The notes under the pieces: generated by a model | Seen by the model: the letters and a program-made list of their open reading frames with translations, nothing else | What the model was told of the DNA's origin: nothing | The model's database searches: none | Translations under genes and position numbers: made by a program | NCBI GenBank assembly: GCA_964615935.1 | Contig: CAZTTG010000026.1 | Coordinates: 1-64,000 of the forward strand | From: CAZTTG01 sp964615935 | GTDB lineage: Bacteria; Planctomycetota; UBA1135; GCA-002686595 | Length of the DNA stretch: 64,000 nt | Reading direction: 5' to 3' | Part shown: positions 16,226-23,559 of the stretch, piece after piece | How positions within the stretch are numbered: position 1 is the stretch's first letter | Layout: the number at the start of each line of letters is the position of its first letter

Positions 16226-17893
16226 ATGGCCAAGATCCTCCTCCTCCTCGCCGCCACCCTTCTCTGTCAATCGGCCGCGGCCCAGGAATCTGGGCGCACC
16301 GGCGAGCCCTGGGACGGGCTCACCCTCTTCCAGCCGCTCTCCTCGACCACCACCTACCTGATCGAGCTGGACGGTACGGTGGTCGAGACCTGGCCGGGGA
16401 CCTACCGGCCGGGGAACGCGGTCTACCTGCGGGAGAACGGCAACCTGCTGCGCACGATCCACGTCGCGGGCACCGTGGGCGGCTCCGGGGGCGGGGTTCA
16501 GGAGGTGGACTGGAGCGGGAGCATGGTCTGGGACTACCGGTACTCCACCACGAGCTACCTGCAGCACCACGACGTCGAGGAGATGCCCAACGGCAACGTG
16601 CTGATGATCGCCTGGGAGTACATCCCGCGGACCACCGCCATCGCCGCCGGTCGAAACCCGGCGTACCTCCAGGGCCCCACCTTCGCGCCCGACCACGTGA
16701 TCGAGGTCCAGGCCACCGGGCCGACCAGCGGGACCATCGTCTGGGAGTGGCACCTGTGGGATCACCTGATCCAGGACTTCGACCCCTCCAAGGCCAACTA
16801 CGGGAACGTGGCCGACCACCCCGAGCTGATGGACCTCAACTACCCGCCCAAGGTCGCGCAGCAGGGCGACTGGAACCACCTCAACTCGATCGACTACAAC
16901 CCCCAGCTCGACCAGATCGTGCTCTCCAGCCACAACCAGGACGAGATCTGGGTCATCGACCACAGCACCACCACGGCCGAGGCCGCCGGCCACACCGGGG
17001 GCAACAGCGGGATGGGCGGGGACCTCCTCTACCGCTGGGGCAACCCCGAGGCCTACCGCGCCGGCACCTCCGCCGACCAGATGCTCTTCGGGCAGCACGA
17101 CGCCCAGTGGATCGAGCCCGGCTGCCCGGGCGAGGGGAACATCCTGGTGTACAACAACGGCGCGGGGCGGCCGGCGGGGCCGTACTCCTCGGTGGAAGAG
17201 ATCGTCCCCCCGGTGGACGCCCAGGGGCACTACTCGCACACCCCCGGGACCGCCTTCGGGCCCGCGCAACCGACCTGGATCTACACCGCTCCCAACCCCT
17301 TCGACTTCTACTCGAGCAACATCTCGGGAGCCGAGCGGCTGCCCAACGGAAACACCCTGGTCTGCTGCGGGGCGTCCGGGTGGTTCTTCGAGGTGACGCA
17401 GGCCAAGGAGACGGTCTGGGAGTACACCAACCCTTACTCCGGCGGCCCGGGGAACAACGTCTTCAAGGTCCGACGCTACCGCCCCTGCCTGGAGCCCGTC
17501 ACCTATTGCCTCACGGCTCCCAACTCGAACGGTCCCGGCGCCCTGATCGGCTGGACGGGGAGCCCGAGCCTCTCCGCCAACGACCTGGTCCTCACCGCGA
17601 CCGGAGCCGCCACCTCGGTCCCGGGCATCTTCTTCTTCGGCAGCCAGAAGGCCCAGGTCCCCTTCGGAGACGGCTACCGCTGCGCCGGCGGGGCCATCCT
17701 GCGCCTGCCGGTGGTGCAGACCGACGGGCAGGGCAGCGTGGCCTACGCCCTGGACTACACCGATCCCTCCCTGAACACGAGCCACATCCAGGAGTGGGAC
17801 ACCTGGCACTTCCAGTTCTGGTTCCGCGACAACGCCTTCGGCGGGGCCGGCTTCAACTTCTCCGACGCCCTGGAAGCGACCTTCTGCGAGTAG
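16226..17893 (+). CDS. Secreted arylsulfotransferase-like propeller protein with shared tail domain
   Basis: This 555-residue protein starts at ATG 16226; earlier in-frame starts read as non-coding. A signal peptide (MAKILLLLAATLLCQSAAAQ) is followed by a propeller resembling arylsulfate sulfotransferase-like proteins: HHDVEEMPNGNVLMIAWEY, WNHLNSIDYNPQLDQIVLSS, NQDEIWVIDHST, GQHDAQWIEPG and AERLPNGNTLVCC. The last 130 residues or so (from TYCLTAPNSNGPG, near 17500) are a variant of the C-terminal domain found in six other proteins of the window (VPFGDGYRCAGG, FQFWFRDN, FSDALEATFCE). Enzymatic sulfotransfer is not assured. The gene is convergent with 18002-19090. Confidence 0.75.
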   Translation: MAKILLLLAATLLCQSAAAQESGRTGEPWDGLTLFQPLSSTTTYLIELDGTVVETWPGTYRPGNAVYLRENGNLLRTIHVAGTVGGSGGGVQEVDWSGSMVWDYRYSTTSYLQHHDVEEMPNGNVLMIAWEYIPRTTAIAAGRNPAYLQGPTFAPDHVIEVQATGPTSGTIVWEWHLWDHLIQDFDPSKANYGNVADHPELMDLNYPPKVAQQGDWNHLNSIDYNPQLDQIVLSSHNQDEIWVIDHSTTTAEAAGHTGGNSGMGGDLLYRWGNPEAYRAGTSADQMLFGQHDAQWIEPGCPGEGNILVYNNGAGRPAGPYSSVEEIVPPVDAQGHYSHTPGTAFGPAQPTWIYTAPNPFDFYSSNISGAERLPNGNTLVCCGASGWFFEVTQAKETVWEYTNPYSGGPGNNVFKVRRYRPCLEPVTYCLTAPNSNGPGALIGWTGSPSLSANDLVLTATGAATSVPGIFFFGSQKAQVPFGDGYRCAGGAILRLPVVQTDGQGSVAYALDYTDPSLNTSHIQEWDTWHFQFWFRDNAFGGAGFNFSDALEATFCE

Positions 17894-17935
17894 GCCGGGG
17901 CCCGAGGCCCGGATACCGGGGTGCCTCTCGACGAC

Positions 17936-17969
17936 GGACGGGCCGGTCGATCGCTCGACCGGCCCGTCC
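17936..17969. terminator. Strong hairpin between convergent genes
   Basis: A perfect 15-bp stem (arms 17936-17950 and 17955-17969) with a TCGC loop lies between two convergent stop codons (17893 and 18002). It is the clearest intrinsic-terminator-like structure here and would serve both strands, though no T-run flanks it. Confidence 0.65.
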
Positions 17970-18001
17970 TCGCCCCGTCCGCGGCCCGAGGGCTCGAGCC
18001 G

Positions 18002-19090
18002 TCAGGGGGCCGCGACGAGCTCGATGGCGTCCGAGAGGCCCGTGCCGAAGGTCGGGTCCTGGGGATCCCGATACCAGTACTGCCCGTCGACCGTGGAGCC
18101 GGGGACCAGGTTGGAGTCGAAGCCACCCTGGGCCCAGGCGTTGAAGTCGAAGGAGAAGGCGCCCGAGCAGTCGTTGGGGGGCGGGTTGCCGCCCGAGTTC
18201 TGGACCGGCGTCCGGCGCAGGGGGGGCTGGGCGCAGAGGGTGGCGCCCTGGAAGGGGAGCGCGGCGCGGCCGTTCAGGCCGTAGAAGAAGACGCCGTTCT
18301 TGTTGTTGATCACCTGCGTGCAGCTCACGTCGAAGGGGCCCGGCTCGCTGAAGCCGGGGGTGCCGCTGAACGCGATCTGGGGCGTGCAGCCCTGGGAGTT
18401 CACCTTGCCGGTGCAGTAGATTTCGGGGCCCGCCCCGGCGACGCTGATGACCGGCTCGACCAGGGTGGAGTCTCCATTGAACTTGGCGTTGCTGCCGTAT
18501 CCCACGGCGAAGTCGATGGTGTCGCCGGTGGCCAGGCTCAGGATGATCGAGAAGCTCGTGGCCGGGGTGTATCCGGTGCTGTTGCAGTCGGGAGGTCCGT
18601 CGTAGCTGTCGACGTAGTCGGTGAAGATGGCGGCCGAGTCGAGCAGCACGGCGACGTCGGAGGTGGTGGGCCAGCTCTGATCCAGGCCGGCGAAGTCGAC
18701 GTCGACCTGGTAGTCGCCATCGGCCGGAGCCGTCCACCGCAGGATCGCGTACTCTCCCAGATAGCCGGGGTGCAGCAGGATGCGTCCCGGCGGAAGCAGA
18801 TAGGTGTGGCAGCAGCTGGTCGTGGCCTCGAAGTTGTATCCGACGCTGGGGTGCCCCCAGGTCGCGCCGGGGGAGTTCCATCCGGGCATGAAACTGCATC
18901 CGGACCAGGTATCCGTGTTGGTGGAGAGCTGGAAGCTCCCCCCCAGGGTGGCGCTCGAGCCGTAGGACCAGGCCCCGTTGGGGTTCTGGGAGTCGGAGAA
19001 CTGGGAGGAGGCGGTCCAGGTCTGGGCGGAGGCGCCTCCGGCCAGGAGGAGGAGGGCGAGCGCGGCTCGCGCGAGGTTTCGATGGGTCAT
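18002..19090 (-). CDS. Secreted protein with shared C-terminal domain
   Basis: This 362-residue protein has a clear signal peptide (MTHRNLARAALALLLLAGGASAQ). The N-terminal 200 residues are Ser/Thr/Gly-rich beta-sandwich-like sequence (GDYQVDVDFAGLDQSWP, SIILSLATGDTIDFAVGYGS), resembling secreted adhesion or carbohydrate-binding folds but not assignable. The last 138 residues are the recurrent tail: YCTGKVNSQGCTP, VINNKNGVFFYGLNGRAALP, LCAQPPLRRTPVQ, DCSGAFSFDFNAW, and final WYRDPQDP with GLSDAIEL. This tail is most similar to that of 53550-54449. Function is unknown; extracellular or cell-surface location is inferred from the signal peptide. The upstream region is damaged by homopolymers and a gap. 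Confidence 0.8.
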   Translation of the reverse strand: MTHRNLARAALALLLLAGGASAQTWTASSQFSDSQNPNGAWSYGSSATLGGSFQLSTNTDTWSGCSFMPGWNSPGATWGHPSVGYNFEATTSCCHTYLLPPGRILLHPGYLGEYAILRWTAPADGDYQVDVDFAGLDQSWPTTSDVAVLLDSAAIFTDYVDSYDGPPDCNSTGYTPATSFSIILSLATGDTIDFAVGYGSNAKFNGDSTLVEPVISVAGAGPEIYCTGKVNSQGCTPQIAFSGTPGFSEPGPFDVSCTQVINNKNGVFFYGLNGRAALPFQGATLCAQPPLRRTPVQNSGGNPPPNDCSGAFSFDFNAWAQGGFDSNLVPGSTVDGQYWYRDPQDPTFGTGLSDAIELVAAP

Positions 19091-19496
19091 GGCATCTCTG
19101 CGGTTGGGCCCGGGGAACGGGCGAGGGCGTCAGGAACGTGTGCTCAGGTCGCCCAAGCGCAGGTTGGATCCGGCGGCTCCGCTGATTCCGGTTTTTTTGC
19201 CGGACCTCCCGGGTGCCCCTCGGGAGAGGCGCGCCTCCCGGAACGAGACGGGGGGCCCGGGCCCCCCCCCCCCCCCCCGCGGCGGCGGGCCCCCGCNNNN
19301 NNNNNNTTTGCCCCGCCCCCCCGGGGGCCCGGGGGGGGGGGGGCCGCCCCCCGCCCCCCCCGGCCCCCCCGGCCCCCCCCGGGGGCGGGGGGCCCCGTCT
19401 CGCCGAGAGCACACGGGGTCGACCGGCCCAAGGCCAGCCGACCCCGAGAGGACCCGGAATGGACCCGTCAGTCAGGACTCGACGGGTCCATCCAAG
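19091..19496. other. Intergenic region with scaffold gap and homopolymer runs
   Basis: These 406 bp separate two minus-strand genes. They contain a 17-C run (19262-19278), ten N (19297-19306) and a 13-G run (19331-19343), with mirrored G/C blocks around them. Predicted frames across it are meaningless. The promoter of 18002-19090 should lie here, but the sequence is not reliable enough to place it. Confidence 0.8.
19461..19489 (-). terminator. Hairpin after the DUF1566-like gene
   Basis: GGACCCGTC (19461-19469) pairs with GACGGGTCC (19481-19489) around an 11-nt loop. It lies 8 bases beyond the stop of the minus-strand gene at 19497, fitting a transcription terminator, without a T-run. Confidence 0.4.
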
Positions 19497-21119
19497 CTAC
19501 GGACAGACCGCGAGCTCCAGCGCGTCGCTCAGGCCGGTCGCGCTGGGGCTGGGCGGGTCCCGGAACCAGGCCTGGATCCAGGCCTGGTTGCCCGCGCCGA
19601 TCGCGGCGCTGACTCCGGCCGCGTTCAGGTCCAGGGTCAGGACTCCCTGGCACGGGGGCGAGCCGCCGGACCCGGAGCTCTGCACCGCCGTCCGCTGAAG
19701 GGGGGGCTGGACGCACAGGAGGCCGCCCTGGAAGGGCTTGGCCTCGGGTCCGCTGGTGCCGTAGAAGAGGATCCCGGAGCGATTGGCCTCGACCTGCTCG
19801 ACGCGGACCTCGAAGCCGCTGGCGCCCGAGGCGCTGGGAGAGCCGGAGGAGCTGATGGCCGGGGTGCAGCCCGACGAGCTCGTCTTGGCGGTGCAGTAGA
19901 CGCTGACGGTGCTCGCGCACTCGGGGCCGCGCACGCAGCGCACGTAGTTGAAGATGCGGACCACGTCCCCCTGCGGACCGAGGCCGTGGGGGTACTGGGC
20001 GGGATCGCCGCTCTTGGGATCGCTGCGCTGGGATCCGGCGCCGTGGACGTTCTGCAGGACGTAGTTGCCCGAGAAGGGGGGGATCTCCATCCAGCCGAGG
20101 CCCTGGCCGAAGCAGACGTACACCCCATGGCTCACGCCTTGCGAGGGGGGCGCCTCCAGCAGCGTGGTGCCCGCCCAGCAGAAGGACTCGGTTTCGGTGA
20201 GATCGAAGATGGGATCGATCGCCGGGCCCTGCTGCGCGGGATTGGTCGCATCCGGGGCGCGGGCGTAGTCGACGATGACCTGCAGCTCCTTGGCGTTGGG
20301 CAGCCTCCAGTCGGTGTGCCCGCCGAGGCTCAGGCCCTCGGCATGGGCCAGCGCGTCCTCCCAGTTCATGGGGGACGCGCTGTCGGCCTTGGCCCACATC
20401 AGGCCCGTGGCCAGGTCGCTGATCGTCTCGTCGCCGTTGTCGACGTAGTCGTTCTCGCCGTAGCCCTGGGGCCCCCGGACGCAGCGCACGTAGCGCGCGA
20501 AGGGCTGGCCCCCGGGGCCGGTGAGCGTCGGATAGCCCTTGATCCGGCCGTCCGCGAAGTTGACCCCGAAGGCGGTGGCGTCGCCGCCCATGGTGAGCCC
20601 CACGTAGGCCGTGCTGGACCAGAACTGCACGTCGATGAGGCGATCGCCCGTGCTCGGATCGGGGTACTGGAAGTCGAAGTAGTCGGTGTCGATGTACGGC
20701 CGGGGCGGGACGGTCATGCTGCTGCCCCGGAAGTCGATGAGCGAGTACAGCTCCTTGACCGTGGGCAGCCGCCAGTCGTCGTGCCCCGCGAGCTGAAGCG
20801 CGTCGGCGTACGTCTGAGCCTGGGCCCAGGTCCGCTTGTTGTCGAAGTCGGGGCTCTTCTGCCAGATCAACCCCGTCCTCTGGTCGGTCACGGTCCCGTC
20901 GCCGTGGTCGAGGTAGGCGGGTTGGTAGCCTCCGTACTGCGAGTCCTGGCCGTGGAAGGCCTGACCCGGGGCCGGGCAGCTCATCTCCCCGGCGTCGTCG
21001 TAGCAGACGTCCTGCCCGGTATCCACCACCGTGGTGTCGTGGGCCAGACAGGGCGGTCCCGCGGCGATGAGGACGAGGGCGGCGACGGACCAGAGGGGAA
21101 GGGTCGTTCGCATGATCAT
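19497..21119 (-). CDS. Secreted protein with two DUF1566 (Lcl-type) domains and shared tail
   Basis: This 540-residue protein starts at ATG 21119 (or ATG 21113), both behind AGGAG/GGAG. It has a signal peptide (MRTTLPLWSVAALVLIAAG). Two copies of the DUF1566/Lcl pattern follow: GLIWQKSPDFDNKRTW with GHDDWRLPTVKELYSLI, and GLMWAKADSASPMNWEDA with GHTDWRLPNAKELQVIV. Each ends in RYVRCVRGP. In other bacteria Lcl-type domains bind glycans and aid adhesion. The last 130 residues or so are the recurrent tail (YCTAKTSSSGCTPAIS, SGILFYGTSGPEAKPFQGG, LCVQPPLQRTAVQSSG, WFRDPPSPSATGLSDALEL). It is divergent from the C25-like protease gene. Adhesion is inferred from the family. Confidence 0.8.
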   Translation of the reverse strand: MIMRTTLPLWSVAALVLIAAGPPCLAHDTTVVDTGQDVCYDDAGEMSCPAPGQAFHGQDSQYGGYQPAYLDHGDGTVTDQRTGLIWQKSPDFDNKRTWAQAQTYADALQLAGHDDWRLPTVKELYSLIDFRGSSMTVPPRPYIDTDYFDFQYPDPSTGDRLIDVQFWSSTAYVGLTMGGDATAFGVNFADGRIKGYPTLTGPGGQPFARYVRCVRGPQGYGENDYVDNGDETISDLATGLMWAKADSASPMNWEDALAHAEGLSLGGHTDWRLPNAKELQVIVDYARAPDATNPAQQGPAIDPIFDLTETESFCWAGTTLLEAPPSQGVSHGVYVCFGQGLGWMEIPPFSGNYVLQNVHGAGSQRSDPKSGDPAQYPHGLGPQGDVVRIFNYVRCVRGPECASTVSVYCTAKTSSSGCTPAISSSGSPSASGASGFEVRVEQVEANRSGILFYGTSGPEAKPFQGGLLCVQPPLQRTAVQSSGSGGSPPCQGVLTLDLNAAGVSAAIGAGNQAWIQAWFRDPPSPSATGLSDALELAVCP

Positions 21120-21424
21120 CTCCGGGTCTCCTGGACGGGTATCGACGATGCTGCGGGGCCGGGGGGGGCGAGGCGGGCGGGACCCGGCTCGATCTGGGAG
21201 AGCCCCGATTGCACCTGCCTGACTCAGTGAGCCGGAGGCGGGATGAGAGGACCGTGAGATCGGGGCGACGACCCGCGGAAAGCCCGCCCACCTCCCCTCC
21301 CGGGTCCTCCCGCCGCGCCCCGGCCGCGGCAACCTTGCGCGATCCGGCCCCCCCGCCCATCATGGATCCAGCGCGGAAGCCCCCGATTCCCAGCTCCGCT
21401 CCCCCGGGCGGAGAAAGCGACTCG
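21120..21424. other. Divergent intergenic region
   Basis: About 305 bp between the starts of two divergent secreted-protein genes. It must hold both promoters, but no confident -35/-10 pair or operator is visible in the GC-rich sequence. The frame upstream of 21425 reads as Pro/Arg-rich non-coding sequence. Confidence 0.6.
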
Positions 21425-23101
21425 ATGATGAAGATGGCGCCCCCGTCGAAGCTCATCGCCCTCCTGGCCACGGCGATCTCCCTCCTCGTGCTCGGCCACC
21501 CGGCGTGGCCGCAGACCGGCACCGGGCCGGGCTGGGACGAGGACGGCGGCCACAGCGGGGACTACCGCGGCGTGGCCCGCCTGCGGTGGGCCGGCCCTGG
21601 GAGCCCGGGGACCTTCGAGGAGTATCAGGCCCGCAGGGGGGACGCCCCCTTCGCCTCCGCCCACCTCTTCACCACCGGGCCGATCGAGGCCGCGGGCCGG
21701 AGCGAGAAGGCCCTGGTCCTGGTCCACACCGGCCTGTACGGCAGCATCCAGGCGACGCTCGACCGCTACGCGGACGACCTCGCCGACGAGGGCTACGCCG
21801 TCGAGGTCCACCAGGTCTCGGGCGGCAACCACGAGAGCCTCAAGAGCTTCATCCTCGGCCACGCCACCGACCTGGTGGGCTGCGTCCTCGTGGGCGACCA
21901 GGCGGCGGCCTGGTTCGAGCACGACCACTGGGGGCACGAGGAGTTCCCCTGCGACCTCTACCTCATGGACCTCGACGGCGACTGGCTCGACAACGATCAG
22001 GACGGCCGCTACGACCTCCACCAGCCCGGCAGCGGAGACGAGGGACCCGAGATCTTCGTCGGCCGCATCGACGCCTCGATGATGAGCGGCGACGAGGCCG
22101 CGATCACCAACGCCTACCTGGACAAGAACCACCTCTACCGCACCGGCGGCTTCTCGCCGCCCGGCCACGCCCTCACCTACACCGAGGACGACTGGGCCAT
22201 GTTCTGGGACATCCGCACCGACATCCAGAGCGCCTATCCGAGCTTCGACGACGTCCCCGCCCCGGCCACCAACAAGAGCGACTACGTCGGCAACCGCGTT
22301 CCCGATCCGGCCTACGAGTTCATCCAGCTCGCGTGCCACTCCTGGTCGCAGGGACACGCCTTCACCCGTGGGGGAAACGCCTACTGGAGCGAGATCCAGG
22401 CCGCTCCCCCCCAGGCGGTGTTCTACAACCTCTTCTGCTGTAGCTCGCTGCGCTTCTCCACCTCCGACTTCATCGGCGGCGCCTACATCTACGACACGCA
22501 AAGCCCCAGCCTGGCGGTGATCGGCAGCACCAAGACCGGATCGATGCTGGAGTTCTGGGCCTTCTACCAGCCCTTCGGGAACCTCCACACCTTCGGCGAG
22601 TCCTTCCGCCGGTGGTTCAACAAGATCGCGCCCTTCAGCGCCGAAGAGATCGCCTGGCACTACGGCATGACCGTCGCTGGAGACCCTTTCCTGCACATCG
22701 AGCCGCCGGGCGGCATCTGCAACACCGTGAGCTACTGCACCGCCAAGGTGAGCTCGCAGGGCCATACGCCCGCGATCGGTTCGCTCGGCACGCCCAGCGT
22801 GCAGGCCGGCGACTTCGAGGTCTCCCTCATCGGGGGCATCCCCGGAAAGAAGGCGGTCGACTTCTGGGGCGATGCGCCCAACACCCTTCCCTTCTACGGC
22901 GGCACCCTGTGCGTCCTTCCCCCGGTGCAGCGGGGCGAGATCCGGGTGGTCGACGAGTTCTACTTCGCCTCCTGGGCGGTCGACGTCACGCCCGAGATGG
23001 CCGGGACGACGCGCTTCTACCAGGCGTGGTTCCGCGACTCGGGGGACCCCTGGGGCGTCGGCCTCACCGGGGGTCTGAGGGTCGACTTCTGCCAGCAGTG
23101 A
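21425..23101 (+). CDS. Secreted C25-like (gingipain-type) cysteine peptidase with shared tail
   Basis: This 558-residue protein starts at ATG 21425 behind GGAG and has a signal peptide (KLIALLATAISLLVLGHPAW). The central region resembles the caspase-fold C25 family: CVLVGDQAAAWFEHDHWG, CDLYLMDLDGDWLDND, PEIFVGRIDAS. Candidate catalytic residues are H305 in LACHSWSQG and C338/C339 in LFCCSSLRF, followed by AVIGSTKTGSM. The final 120 residues or so are the recurrent tail (YCTAKVSSQGHTPAIGS, LPFYGGTLCVLPPVQRG, WFRDSGDPWGVGLTGGLRV). In Bacteroidetes, C25 peptidases also carry C-terminal domains that direct secretion, so the tail may serve export or anchoring; that is an analogy only. Confidence 0.65.
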   Translation: MMKMAPPSKLIALLATAISLLVLGHPAWPQTGTGPGWDEDGGHSGDYRGVARLRWAGPGSPGTFEEYQARRGDAPFASAHLFTTGPIEAAGRSEKALVLVHTGLYGSIQATLDRYADDLADEGYAVEVHQVSGGNHESLKSFILGHATDLVGCVLVGDQAAAWFEHDHWGHEEFPCDLYLMDLDGDWLDNDQDGRYDLHQPGSGDEGPEIFVGRIDASMMSGDEAAITNAYLDKNHLYRTGGFSPPGHALTYTEDDWAMFWDIRTDIQSAYPSFDDVPAPATNKSDYVGNRVPDPAYEFIQLACHSWSQGHAFTRGGNAYWSEIQAAPPQAVFYNLFCCSSLRFSTSDFIGGAYIYDTQSPSLAVIGSTKTGSMLEFWAFYQPFGNLHTFGESFRRWFNKIAPFSAEEIAWHYGMTVAGDPFLHIEPPGGICNTVSYCTAKVSSQGHTPAIGSLGTPSVQAGDFEVSLIGGIPGKKAVDFWGDAPNTLPFYGGTLCVLPPVQRGEIRVVDEFYFASWAVDVTPEMAGTTRFYQAWFRDSGDPWGVGLTGGLRVDFCQQ

Positions 23102-23104
23102 CGG

Positions 23105-23197
23105 GAATACTGAGCCCGCGCAATCTCCGCCACCTTTGCTGGGGGCCGAGCCCCGGCCCCCAGCAAAGGTGGCGGAGATTGCGCGGGCTCAGTATTC
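23105..23197. repeat. Perfect 43-bp inverted repeat with 7-nt loop
   Basis: Arms 23105-23147 and 23155-23197 are exact reverse complements, starting GAATACTGAGCC and ending at the loop GAGCCCC. It lies 3 bp after the protease stop and 35 bp before the ferredoxin start. It could terminate transcription, be a mobile hairpin element, or be a fold-back assembly artefact. No second copy was noticed in the window. Confidence 0.9.
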
Positions 23198-23232
23198 TCC
23201 CTGGTGATTCCCAACCCATCGACCAGCCAGCC

Positions 23233-23559
23233 ATGCCCAAACCCGAACGCCACGTATTCGTCTGCGTCCAGAGACGCCCGCCGGGCCACCCGAAGGGGAG
23301 CTGCGGCGCCACCCACGAAGGGCGCCTGCTCGAGGAGTTCGGGCGCCTGCTCGACGAGAAGGGCCTCTTCGGCCGCATGATGCTGACCTCCACGGGATGC
23401 CTGGGGCCCTGCCAGGTGGGCCCCAACGTCCTGGTCTACCCCGATGGCGTCATGTACTCGGGGGTCAAGGAAGAGGACGTCGGCGCGATCATCGACGAGC
23501 ACCTGCTGGGCGGAAAGCCGGTGGAGCGCCTGCTCACGCCGACCGAATACTGGGGCTGA
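23233..23559 (+). CDS. Thioredoxin-like [2Fe-2S] ferredoxin
   Basis: This 108-residue protein has the four-cysteine pattern of thioredoxin-like [2Fe-2S] ferredoxins: HVFVCVQRRPPGHPKGSCG near the N-terminus and TSTGCLGPCQVGP in the middle. PNVLVYPDGVMYSGV and a final GKPVERLLTPTEYWG match the family closely. ATG 23233 gives the normal family N-terminus. It is probably a cytoplasmic electron carrier; its redox partner is not evident. Its stop shares a base with the start of the next gene (TGATG), indicating translational coupling with the FG-GAP lipoprotein, an unexpected partner. Confidence 0.88.
   Translation: MPKPERHVFVCVQRRPPGHPKGSCGATHEGRLLEEFGRLLDEKGLFGRMMLTSTGCLGPCQVGPNVLVYPDGVMYSGVKEEDVGAIIDEHLLGGKPVERLLTPTEYWG

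Noticed and set aside
16226..17893. Annotation as a true arylsulfate sulfotransferase
   Set aside because: The propeller resembles that family but I could not place the catalytic His/Arg set, so only an ASST-like label is justified.
19091..19496. Pro/Gly-rich open frames across the N gap
   Set aside because: They arise from poly-C/poly-G and unknown bases and cannot be coding evidence.
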